Source: an uncultured Slackia sp. (lineage in GTDB: Bacteria > Actinomycetota > Coriobacteriia > Coriobacteriales > Eggerthellaceae). From it: a DNA stretch of 64,000 nt. The stretch spans positions 1 through 64,000 of the forward strand of contig CAKUIK010000001.1 in NCBI GenBank assembly GCA_934661005.1, in the 5' to 3' direction. The stretch's first letter is position 1, and each line of letters opens with the position of its first letter. Made by a program: the position numbers and the translations under genes. The notes beneath the pieces are model-generated. The model made no database searches, was not told the DNA's origin, and saw only the letters and a list, made by a program, of their open reading frames with translations. This document shows positions 25,206 to 32,378 of this stretch, piece by piece.

Positions 25206-25223
25206 TTCTCCCGTTTTCATCGT

Positions 25224-25300
25224 AGCCGCCATTCACGTGCTCCACCTCTGCGCTTCAAGCACTCAAGGGAAGAGTATACGGATGGCGGCTTTTTCTTTTC
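25224..25300 (+). terminator. Branched Rho-independent terminator after map
   Basis: AGCCGCCAT (25224-25232) pairs with ATGGCGGCT (25282-25290), then TTTTCTTTTC. The long loop contains a second helix, GTGCT with AGCAC. Confidence 0.7.
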
Positions 25301-25374
25301 TGAGTTACCCGACACACGCTCCAAGCAACACCGCATTCCATGCCATCGATCCAGGGATCGTAAGATGTACGCCT

Positions 25375-25503
25375 TTTTGTATGGCTGCGTGCGAGATGCG
25401 AATCCGCAAGATTCCGCACGAGCCGAACAGCACTCAATGCGCTGTTCGTGCGAGCCAGGACCTGCCCGAAGCGGATTCGCGTCTCGCACGCAGCCATACA
25501 AAA
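25375..25503 (+). repeat. Long inverted repeat with 33-bp arms (candidate RNA or MITE-like element)
   Basis: The left arm 25375-25407 and right arm 25471-25503 are complementary at 32 of 33 positions. The one exception (T25397 opposite G25481) is a G-U wobble if the plus strand is transcribed but an A-C mismatch on the minus strand. The 63-nt interior contains another hairpin, CGAACAGC (25424-25431) with GCTGTTCG (25441-25448). The right arm abuts a Rho-independent terminator with a plus-strand T-tract. No target-site duplication is seen at the ends. Confidence 0.6.
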
Positions 25504-25530
25504 TCGCCCCGAGAAAACTCGGGGCGATTT
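25501..25530. terminator. Bidirectional terminator between hypA and the inverted repeat
   Basis: AAATCGCCCCGAG pairs perfectly with CTCGGGGCGATTT around AAAA. T-tracts follow on the plus strand (CTTTTT) and, more weakly, on the minus strand (TTTTG). Confidence 0.85.
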
Positions 25531-25534
25531 CTTT

Positions 25535-25897
25535 TTATGCTTCGTTTTCGTCGGGAATATCGACTTCGATCGAATCGATTCGCAATTCCTTGCCTTCGAT
25601 AAGATCGGCAAAGCCACCGCATTCGGGACACATCACATGGAAGCGATCATGGGTGAATTCGTGGCCGCACTCCACGCAGCGGCTCTTCGGCGGCACCATG
25701 GTGATGTCGAGCTTCGAGCCCGAGAACAGCGGATCGCCGTCGGTAATGGCCTCGTAGGCAAAGGTGAGAGCGTCCTCGATGGCCTCGGTCATCTCGCCCA
25801 CGGAAAGCGACACCTTCAATACCTTGTCGGCACGGTTCGCCTCAGCCGCCTGGCGCACGCTTTCAACGACGCCCGTCACCATTCCAAGCTCGTGCAT
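25535..25897 (-). CDS. hypA: Hydrogenase/urease nickel-incorporation protein HypA
   Basis: A nickel metallochaperone partner of HypB. The N-terminal MHEL supplies the nickel-binding His2. The zinc site is two CxxC pairs (CVEC and CPEC) at about residues 75-95. At 120 residues it is the usual length. The start at 25897 follows AAAGGAT and is fixed by the obligatory MHE. It stands alone between terminators, 1.5 kb from hypB. Confidence 0.95.
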   Translation of the reverse strand: MHELGMVTGVVESVRQAAEANRADKVLKVSLSVGEMTEAIEDALTFAYEAITDGDPLFSGSKLDITMVPPKSRCVECGHEFTHDRFHVMCPECGGFADLIEGKELRIDSIEVDIPDENEA

Positions 25898-25913
25898 GAT
25901 GCATCCTTTCGAT

Positions 25914-25945
25914 AAAAATTGAGCCAGGAAGCAACCTGGCTCAAT
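25914..25945 (-). terminator. Rho-independent terminator after tatBC
   Basis: ATTGAGCCAGG pairs perfectly with CCTGGCTCAAT, then TTTTTATCG on the minus strand. Confidence 0.9.
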
Positions 25946-26024
25946 ATGCTTTCCAATTCGAGAACCCAACGGGGGAATTGGAAGGCGAAACCCGCGCGCC
26001 GCCCATTAGAACGGCGCATCGGTG

Positions 26025-26888
26025 CTAGTCTTCGAGGTCCATGTGTTCTTTGAACTTCTTCTTGGCCTTCTTTTTGGTCGCGTCCCACTCAGCGGCGATT
26101 TCGGCGTCTTCGGCCGCTTCGCGCTCTTCTTCCTCTTGGCGCTTCTTCAAACGGTTGCCCAAGACGATGCGCGCGACCAGCAAGCTCGCCTCATACAGCA
26201 CAATCATGGCGCCGAACATGAGCAGCATGGTGACAGGCGAAGCGTCGGGCGTGGCCATAGCGGAAATAACCATGAGCACGATGTAGACCGTGCGCCAAGA
26301 GCTGCGTAGCTTCTTGTAGGGCACAATGTCGAAAATAACCAGGTAGAACACGACGAGCGGCAGCTCGAATGCAACACCGAAGCACAGCTCGAAGTTGATG
26401 ATGACGTCGACCCATGCCTTGGCGTCGGGCAGAATTTGCGCGAAGCCGCCAGCCTGGTCGGTGAGCCACTGCACAGCCGGGTTCAGAATAAACAGGTAGC
26501 AGAACACGGTGCCGAACATGAACAGGAACACGCCCACGGCAAACGTCGGAATGAACCATTTGCGCTCGTTAGGCTTCAAAGCGGGCAGGAAGAACGCGAG
26601 AATCTGCCACAAGATGATGGGCATGCACGCAACAACTGACGCCCACAGCGCAACCTTGAAGCGAATGGTGAACGAGCCAAACACGTCGAGCACGTTCAGA
26701 ACCACCATGCCATCGTCGCCCTTGGGCAGATAGTCGGCCACAGGCAGGCACATGAACTGAATGATGGTAGGCGTTGCCAGGTAGAACACGCACATGGCAA
26801 TAAACAGGGAAACCACGATGCGCACCAAACGCATGCGCAGCTCACCCAGATGATCGAAAAGCGGCATTCGCGCCGGACCGATAGGCAT
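26025..26888 (-). CDS. tatC: Twin-arginine translocase subunit TatC
   Basis: The six-segment receptor subunit of the Tat pathway, which exports folded, usually cofactor-bearing proteins. The N-terminal FDHLGELRMRLVRI carries the signal-recognition glutamate. Six hydrophobic segments follow, with the conserved FELCFGVAFELPLVVFYLV region. A charged Lys/Glu-rich tail of about 45 residues extends the C-terminus. The start has AAGGAGG overlapping the end of tatB, 3 bp away, so they are translationally linked. Tat substrates in the window are the flavoprotein at 32.4 kb and possibly the NlpC/P60 protein. Confidence 0.97.
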   Translation of the reverse strand: MPIGPARMPLFDHLGELRMRLVRIVVSLFIAMCVFYLATPTIIQFMCLPVADYLPKGDDGMVVLNVLDVFGSFTIRFKVALWASVVACMPIILWQILAFFLPALKPNERKWFIPTFAVGVFLFMFGTVFCYLFILNPAVQWLTDQAGGFAQILPDAKAWVDVIINFELCFGVAFELPLVVFYLVIFDIVPYKKLRSSWRTVYIVLMVISAMATPDASPVTMLLMFGAMIVLYEASLLVARIVLGNRLKKRQEEEEREAAEDAEIAAEWDATKKKAKKKFKEHMDLED

Positions 26889-26891
26889 GGG

Positions 26892-27650
26892 TTACTCCTC
26901 CTTCTGGGCCGCGGCGGAATCGGCGGGCTCGTTGGCAGCGTCGGCCGCTGCGGGACGCTTCTTCTTTTTGGCAGGCTTGGCCGTGCCGAGAATCTCGCTC
27001 GCGAGTTCGGCCTCGGCAGCGCGCTCGGCGTTGACTTCAGCTTGAGCCTTCTCGGTTGCCTCCATACGGGCGGCCATAACCTTTTCGTGCACGGTAGCAG
27101 GCTTGGTCGCGGCAGCAAGCTCTTCGGCCTTGGCCTTGGCGGCCTCGCCGTTCATGGCCTTGGCGGCCTCGGCACCCAAAGCGGCGTTTGCAGCGGTCGC
27201 GGCAGCGATACCCGCACCGGCCTCACCGGGCTTCGCCTGCACGGCGGCGGCTGCGGCGGCTTCGGCCTGCTTCTTAGCAGCCTTGGCAGCTTCGACCTCG
27301 GCGGCGGCTTCAGCGCGCACTTCCTTGGCGGCCTCCATGGCGGCCTCGCGCTTCACCTTATCGGCGCGCTCCTTGTCGTATTTCGCCTTACGAGAAGCGA
27401 ACGATTCTTTCTTCTCGATTTTCTGCTTGTTCTCTTTGTCGATTTGCTCCATCGGATTTTTGACGGAGTCGTCGGTCAAAGGATCATAGATTTCGGTCTT
27501 CACGACCTTGTTCATTTCGTCCTGGGCGCTGCGGAACTTCGAAATCGCCTTGCCAACGGTTTTCGCGATGGCGGGCAATTTGTCGGGACCGAAAATCAAA
27601 AAGCCGAACAGGAGAATGAGGAAGAGCTCAGTTCCACCGATACCAAACAC
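26892..27650 (-). CDS. tatB: Sec-independent translocase TatB-like protein with long helical tail
   Basis: A TatA/TatB-fold subunit with one N-terminal membrane helix (FGIGGTELFLILLFGFLIFG), a hinge (PDKLP) and an amphipathic helix. The start is a GTG at 27650, chosen because GGAAAGG lies 7 bp upstream and because it gives the family-typical MFGIGG start; an upstream ATG at 27674 has no ribosome site. Beyond residue 80 is an unusually long Ala/Glu/Lys-rich coiled region of about 170 residues. No separate tatA is seen, so this protein may serve both roles. Confidence 0.9.
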   Translation of the reverse strand: MFGIGGTELFLILLFGFLIFGPDKLPAIAKTVGKAISKFRSAQDEMNKVVKTEIYDPLTDDSVKNPMEQIDKENKQKIEKKESFASRKAKYDKERADKVKREAAMEAAKEVRAEAAAEVEAAKAAKKQAEAAAAAAVQAKPGEAGAGIAAATAANAALGAEAAKAMNGEAAKAKAEELAAATKPATVHEKVMAARMEATEKAQAEVNAERAAEAELASEILGTAKPAKKKKRPAAADAANEPADSAAAQKEE

Positions 27651-27802
27651 GGGACGACCTTTCCATTCGTGCATACAACCGTGCCATATTACCACACGCA
27701 CGCGCAGGGCTAGCGCGCAAGGGGGTGCGAAACGCCCTCCATATCGAACCCATCCCGCGTGCATATTTGGTTCACGGCTTGCACATATCGGCACGTGGGC
27801 AT

Positions 27803-27836
27803 AAAGAAAGCCCCATCCTCTCATGAGAATGGGGCC
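27803..27836 (-). terminator. Rho-independent terminator after amtB-glnK
   Basis: GCCCCATTCTCATGAG-type stem pairs with GGATGGGGC on the minus strand, then TTTCTTTATG. Confidence 0.85.
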
Positions 27837-27902
27837 GATTCGTTCGCGCCAAAAGTCAGCAAGCGGCATTCCGGCGCGTGCGGTTCGCCAGAACGGCGAA
27901 CC

Positions 27903-28241
27903 CTACACCGCTCCCTCCCCGCTTTCGCCAGTGCGAATGCGAACTACCTGCTCAACAGGCGAAACGAAAATCTTACCGTCGCCCACCTCGCCGGTACGAG
28001 CGGTTTCGCAAATAAGTTCGACGGTGGAGTCGACCTTGTCGTCTTCGACGACCACGGTGAGCATGATCTTCGGCAGCATGTTCACGATAACCTCGCTGCC
28101 TCGGTAATACTCTTTCCAACCGTGCTGATTGCCGCAGCCCTGCACCTGGGAAATTGTCATGCCCTTGATGCCAGCTTCAAGAAACGCATCCTTGAGCGCC
28201 TCAAGCTTCGCTGGACGAACGATGGCTTCAATCTTTTTCAT
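27903..28241 (-). CDS. glnK: PII nitrogen regulatory protein (GlnK type)
   Basis: A trimeric sensor of ATP/ADP and 2-oxoglutarate that gates AmtB. 112 residues, starting MKKIEAIVRPAKLEALKDAF. The T-loop reads QHGWKEYYRGSEVIVNMLPK, keeping the YRG segment with the tyrosine that is uridylylated or adenylylated in other bacteria. The C-terminal VRIRTGESG is canonical. It lies 32 bp after amtB, the classic pairing. A GlnR-box-like site lies upstream of the operon. Confidence 0.96.
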   Translation of the reverse strand: MKKIEAIVRPAKLEALKDAFLEAGIKGMTISQVQGCGNQHGWKEYYRGSEVIVNMLPKIMLTVVVEDDKVDSTVELICETARTGEVGDGKIFVSPVEQVVRIRTGESGEGAV

Positions 28242-28273
28242 CGATGGCTCCTTTCGAGATTCCGAGCTACCAG

Positions 28274-29548
28274 TTAGTCCAGGCCATTGAACGCGGGGTA
28301 TGCGCTCTCACCATGTTCGCGAGCGTCGAGGCCTTCAGCTTCCTCTTCCGCGGACACACGCAGGCTACCCTTGAACAGAACCTTCACCACAAGGCCGATA
28401 ATGACCGACATCACAGCGACGAACGCGATGGTAATAAGGATGCCCTCGATCTGAGCGATGAGCAAGGTGGGGTCGCCGGTGTAGAGCAGGCCGCCGAAAT
28501 CGGTCCAGGAAAGGTCGGGCACGCAGAAGATGCCGGTGAGCACGCCGCCCACCATGCCGCCGATGCCGTGGCAGCCGAATGCGTCAAGCGCATCGTCGTA
28601 GCCAAGCTTGGGCTTGAGGAACGCCATGGCCGAGTAGCAAATGGGAGAAACGATGAGGCCCATGACGATTGCGGCCCACACGTCGACGAAGCCAGCAGCC
28701 GGGGTAATAACGACCAGGCCGGCAACGATGCCCGTGCATGCGCCAACGAGGGTCGCCTTGCCGGAACGCAAGCGCTCAACGAGCATCCAGGAAACCATAG
28801 CGGCAGCAGGAGCGACCATGGTATTGAGGAACGCGAGCGCGGCCACGCCGTCGGCAGCAAAGGCAGAAGCGCCGTTGAAGCCGAACCAACCGAGCCACAG
28901 AAGCGAAGCGCCCAGAGCAACAAAGGGGATGTTGTGCGGGCGGTAGCTCATCATGCCGTAGCCGCGACGCTTGCCGAGCAGCACGCACAGGATGAGGCCG
29001 GTAAGGCCGGAAGAGATATGCACGACGTCGCCACCTGCGAAGTCGAGCGCGCCAATGGTGTCGCCGATGAGCGAACCGTCGCCGCCCCACACCATATGGG
29101 CCAGGGGCGCGTACACAAGCAGCAGCCAAACGGAGATGAACGCGAGCACTGCGCCGAACTTCATGCGGCCCGCCAGCGAGCCCGTGATGATAGCGATGGT
29201 GATAATGGCGAACGCGGCCTGGAAAGCAACGTCAACGAGCACCGGATAGGTGTCGTGGGAAAGCGCCAAGTCGCTGCCGCCCAGCATGTTATCGAGCAGC
29301 CCGACACAGAAAATCTGGTCGAAGCCACCGAAGAACGGGCAGCTGCCGTCGCCGCCATAGGCAAACGACCAGCCGGCCACGATCCACAACACGCCGACGA
29401 AACCAATTACGGCGATCGACATGAACATGGTGTTCAGCACGTTTTTGCGACGAGAAAGGCCGCCATAGAAAAATGCGAGCGCCGGCGTCATCAAGAACAC
29501 CAGCATTGCGCCCAGAATCATGAATCCGGTGGTACCTGGATCAAACAT
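28274..29548 (-). CDS. amtB: Ammonium transporter
   Basis: An Amt/Rh channel of about 424 residues and 11 membrane segments for ammonium uptake at low external nitrogen. FYGGLSRRKNVLNTM, the signature DFAGGDVVHISSGLTGL and the pore-histidine region GCHGIGGMVGGVLTGIF are conserved. The ATG at 29548 follows AAGGGAG; the longer upstream frame has no family similarity. It is followed by glnK. A GlnR-type box lies about 220 bp upstream. Confidence 0.96.
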   Translation of the reverse strand: MFDPGTTGFMILGAMLVFLMTPALAFFYGGLSRRKNVLNTMFMSIAVIGFVGVLWIVAGWSFAYGGDGSCPFFGGFDQIFCVGLLDNMLGGSDLALSHDTYPVLVDVAFQAAFAIITIAIITGSLAGRMKFGAVLAFISVWLLLVYAPLAHMVWGGDGSLIGDTIGALDFAGGDVVHISSGLTGLILCVLLGKRRGYGMMSYRPHNIPFVALGASLLWLGWFGFNGASAFAADGVAALAFLNTMVAPAAAMVSWMLVERLRSGKATLVGACTGIVAGLVVITPAAGFVDVWAAIVMGLIVSPICYSAMAFLKPKLGYDDALDAFGCHGIGGMVGGVLTGIFCVPDLSWTDFGGLLYTGDPTLLIAQIEGILITIAFVAVMSVIIGLVVKVLFKGSLRVSAEEEAEGLDAREHGESAYPAFNGLD

Positions 29549-29888
29549 GATTGCTCCCTTCTTCCGGCGGGCGCATTGATTGCCGTTTGTGGAGCGGCCG
29601 TTCCCCGTGGTTTTCCGAAATAAGGCTCGCGAAACCGAATATTCGAAAATGGCCTCTCCACACCCGGCGTTTTGTGCGCCCATGGATATGACGCACTCCA
29701 TTATGGGAAGCATCGGGGCGCGCAGCGGGCACACAGCGGCAAGTTAACGACCGAAAAACCAAGCCGTAACATAGGCGAAACTGGCGTTACGAGCAGGAAA
29801 TATTCAAGCAATGAAGATGAAATAAACAGCGCTTCCCGCATTCGGACGCGGGAGGCGCAAACATAGGGCCGCGCTATCGCAGCCCAGC
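29549..29888. other. Intergenic region upstream of amtB, containing a GlnR-like box
   Basis: 340 bp between amtB and the hicB-type gene (both minus). It holds the amtB promoter region and the GlnR-like site at 29766-29801. No other gene-like feature was seen. Confidence 0.6.
29766..29801 (+). promoter_or_regulatory. GlnR-box-like tandem site upstream of amtB-glnK
   Basis: GTAAC, 6 nt, GAAAC, 4 nt, GTTAC, 6 nt, GAAAT. The actinobacterial GlnR box is gTnAC-n6-GaAAC repeated with an n6 gap; here both half-site pairs fit and only the middle gap is 4 instead of 6. Confidence 0.6.
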
Positions 29889-30212
29889 TTACACGCGCGA
29901 GACGAGCAGTTGGTTCACCGAAACGCCCTGCTCTGCCGCCTCCATTACGACACGCCGATGCTGCTCGGGAGTCATGCGCAGGGCGTATCGCCCCGAATAG
30001 GTACGACATCCCAAAGGAACAGGCGGCCGCTCCCCGCTTTCGCGCATGTCGGCAAGAATATCGGCGACAAGCTCGCTCAGGCCGTCGAGCGCCTCTTTCT
30101 GAGAATCGGCAACGTTCGACAAGCTCGGGAATTCCGAAACAGACGCCACGAATGCGCCATCTTCACCCGACCAAAACACGCGATACGTATACATATCAGC
30201 GGTTGCCTTCAT
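29889..30212 (-). CDS. hicB: HicB-like antitoxin
   Basis: 107 residues. The N-terminal half resembles the HicB fold (YRVFWSGEDGAFVASVSEFPSL...SQKEALDGLSELV). The C-terminal part (RMTPEQHRRVVMEAAEQGVSVNQLLVSRV) is a ribbon-helix-helix DNA-binding element. It would neutralise the HicA toxin and repress the pair. The ATG at 30212 follows GGAGGTG and lies 17 bp inside the end of the toxin gene, so the two are translationally coupled, toxin first. Confidence 0.85.
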   Translation of the reverse strand: MKATADMYTYRVFWSGEDGAFVASVSEFPSLSNVADSQKEALDGLSELVADILADMRESGERPPVPLGCRTYSGRYALRMTPEQHRRVVMEAAEQGVSVNQLLVSRV

Positions 30213-30456
30213 CACCCAGCACCTCCATAAGGTCGATTGCTCGAAGCAGTTGCGAAACCTGGTATGGCGCGACGAACCCTTTGCGATTTTGAATGTTGAT
30301 GCGCGGATTGCCTTGCCAGGGAGTTTTGAACACGTGATGGGAACCGTGCGTTCTCGGCTCGCCAAAAAACGCCCTGCATACCCTGTCGACATCGCGGAAT
30401 CGCGCGTGATGCGGGTTGCGACGCAATGCGTCAAGCAATTCTTCTATCGTTGCCAT
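30196..30456 (-). CDS. hicA: HicA-like mRNA interferase toxin
   Basis: 86 residues with a double-stranded-RNA-binding-like fold. The catalytic-histidine motif is GSHHVFKTPW. A C-terminal ...VAPYQVSQLLRAID helix follows. HicA toxins cleave mRNA independently of translation. At 86 residues it is slightly longer than the 60-75 usual for the family. The start follows TAGGAGGAA. Inverted-repeat operator immediately upstream. Confidence 0.85.
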   Translation of the reverse strand: MATIEELLDALRRNPHHARFRDVDRVCRAFFGEPRTHGSHHVFKTPWQGNPRINIQNRKGFVAPYQVSQLLRAIDLMEVLGDEGNR

Positions 30457-30465
30457 ACTTCCTCC

Positions 30466-30491
30466 TAATGATATCATATGTAATATCATTA
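30466..30491. promoter_or_regulatory. Probable autoregulatory operator of hicAB
   Basis: TAATGATAT, 8-nt spacer, ATATCATTA: 9-bp perfect arms directly upstream of the hicA ribosome site. A ribbon-helix-helix antitoxin would be expected to bind such a dyad. Confidence 0.65.
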
Positions 30492-30614
30492 ATGAAGGCT
30501 TGCCTTTCTGTGCGAGCCTTCGCATAAGAAGAAGTTAGCACTGAAACCTTGCCCAATTCTTGCCCGGCCCCGTTGCTTTTCCTCTTGTTTTCGCGCCATT
30601 TTCCTGCGCATTCG

Positions 30615-32159
30615 CTATCGTTCGGCCACCTTCGCCTCCACCAAGTCGAGCAGTTCCTGCTTCGAGTGGACCTCGAGCTTGGAGTAGATATGGCGAGCAT
30701 GCGTGGACACCGTATTTTTGGACAACACGAGCGCGTCGCGAATATAGGGTTGGGAGCGGCCCTGCGCGAGCATCACGAATATCTCGGTTTCACGAGGGGA
30801 AAGGCCCGCATCTTTCGCAACAGCGGAGCAGGCCCACGAAAACGCGCTCTCGCTTTCGTCGGCCAACACAAGCTCGCACGACGCGTTTGCAAGGCTTCCG
30901 CACGCAGAAGTTTCGTCGAGGGAACCCGCCGACGCACACGCGCTTTCCTCGACAGCCGCAACGTCGTCGGATGCTGAGAGCTCGAACGTGCTGCCCGACC
31001 GAAAAACGAGAAGCGTCGAACACGCGAACAAAGATACCGACATCAAAGCGATTCCCTCCGGGGAAACCTGATAGTGCGAAAGAGGGCCCTGCAGGGCGAT
31101 TTTCGCTATGGTTCCAAGGAAAATGCCGCTGTAGGCCGCGAGTTGGCCAATAGATTCGCCATAGGAAATCGGGTAATTATGGGCGCACGACCACCGCGTG
31201 AAATACAGCAACACGATAATCGAAAGGCCCGGCACCACAGCCGAAGCGATGCAAATGCCAATTGCCTGGACCGGTGCATACGCGCAAAGCGCAAGCGCCA
31301 CAATAGCGGGCACGACAATGACCCGATAAAGGGCGTCGAGGTCGATGCGAACCGAATAGGTAATAAGAAAGAACGCGAGCGCCACGGCAAACAGGTATCC
31401 GATCGCCTGGACGAACGTGAGCCATGGGCCGGCATCGCGAACCACCGTCGAAATCGCCATGGTCGAAAGGTACGCGATGCAAATCGCAATTGCGGCCGCG
31501 ACCACGTTCGCGCTCGACAGGCTTCCCTTTCCCCTATACACCGAATCGGAGGCGTCCGCAGCGTGAAGGCTCTTCTCCTCGGCGCCATCTTTGCCAAACC
31601 ACGCAAGAATCAGGCACGCGCCAGAGATAAGGGGCAACGCGCATTCGAAAACGACGGCCCCTTCCCATGAAAGGAACGGAACGATCGCCGACGCCAAGGC
31701 GGGCATGATGAACGACGAAGGAATGACGACTTCCATTTCCTCAAACCCGGTCGCGCCAATCGCTTCCATCCAAAGAAGCACGAGAATCACGGGGGCGGCG
31801 CCGGCAAACAGCGTTCCCAGCACCGTCATGAGCACGCCGAGGAAACCGCTAAACGCGCCGTCGAAGGAGAGGCACAGTGACGCAATCGCGCACATAAGAG
31901 GCGCCGCCACAAACAGGAAGCCCCAATGCGTAATGGGCTTCTTTCGGCATAGCAACATTGCGAGCACGCAAACGATCGGCGCCACGAGCGTTGAAGCAAG
32001 ATAAATAATCGACTCGCCAAACACGGGGGAATTCCACGGAGAGGCCGCGAAACGAGTCTCGAACGCAATTGAGCTCCACGCAAAAATAAGGCCGAAGCCC
32101 AAATATCGCGCCCGAAACGGCGGCTCCAACCGACACGCAAGTTGTCGAATCGCATCCAT
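30615..32159 (-). CDS. Membrane-anchored LuxR-family regulator
   Basis: A regulator of about 514 residues with about 12 hydrophobic segments over residues 20-385, an acidic Ser/Ala-rich linker, then a LuxR/GerE HTH (SPRETEIFVMLAQGRSQPYIRDALVLSKNTVSTHARHIYSKLE). This polytopic-sensor-plus-LuxR design is expanded in Eggerthella and relatives, usually beside a respiratory flavoprotein that it may control. That is the case here: it is divergent from a flavoprotein gene. The start at 32159 follows AAGGGGAAAG; in-frame ATGs lie upstream at 32177 and 32189. Confidence 0.85.
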   Translation of the reverse strand: MDAIRQLACRLEPPFRARYLGFGLIFAWSSIAFETRFAASPWNSPVFGESIIYLASTLVAPIVCVLAMLLCRKKPITHWGFLFVAAPLMCAIASLCLSFDGAFSGFLGVLMTVLGTLFAGAAPVILVLLWMEAIGATGFEEMEVVIPSSFIMPALASAIVPFLSWEGAVVFECALPLISGACLILAWFGKDGAEEKSLHAADASDSVYRGKGSLSSANVVAAAIAICIAYLSTMAISTVVRDAGPWLTFVQAIGYLFAVALAFFLITYSVRIDLDALYRVIVVPAIVALALCAYAPVQAIGICIASAVVPGLSIIVLLYFTRWSCAHNYPISYGESIGQLAAYSGIFLGTIAKIALQGPLSHYQVSPEGIALMSVSLFACSTLLVFRSGSTFELSASDDVAAVEESACASAGSLDETSACGSLANASCELVLADESESAFSWACSAVAKDAGLSPRETEIFVMLAQGRSQPYIRDALVLSKNTVSTHARHIYSKLEVHSKQELLDLVEAKVAER

Positions 32160-32230
32160 CGCTTTCCCCTTCTTCATAAAACCACGCACATTGCAAGGGG
32201 CTATTTTCCCTTTTCATCGGCGCGTTCCGT

Positions 32231-32249
32231 ATCACATATTTCACGTGAT
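32231..32249. promoter_or_regulatory. Inverted repeat between LuxR-type and flavoprotein genes
   Basis: ATCAC, 9 nt, GTGAT, in the divergent promoter region. A second dyad, CATGCGA (32294-32300) with TCGCATG (32315-32321), lies nearer the flavoprotein gene. Either could be an operator of the LuxR-type protein; not proven. Confidence 0.35.
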
Positions 32250-32378
32250 TATGGCCCTTCGCCACACATGGTTGCGCGAAAAACCTTTGTTTCATGCGAT
32301 TGTACCCGCCATTTCGCATGCATACAGTTCGACCTATCCAATGCGGCGTGTGCCGCACTCAATCACAGGAGGGAAACC

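Noticed and set aside
23415..25897. A hydrogenase operon
   Set aside because: Only the maturation genes hypA and hypB are present, in separate units; no large or small hydrogenase subunit is in the window.
27674..27869. Longer N-terminus for the TatB-like protein
   Set aside because: Upstream ATGs lack ribosome sites and would put a charged 75-residue leader before the membrane helix; the GTG at 27650 has good spacing to GGAAAGG.
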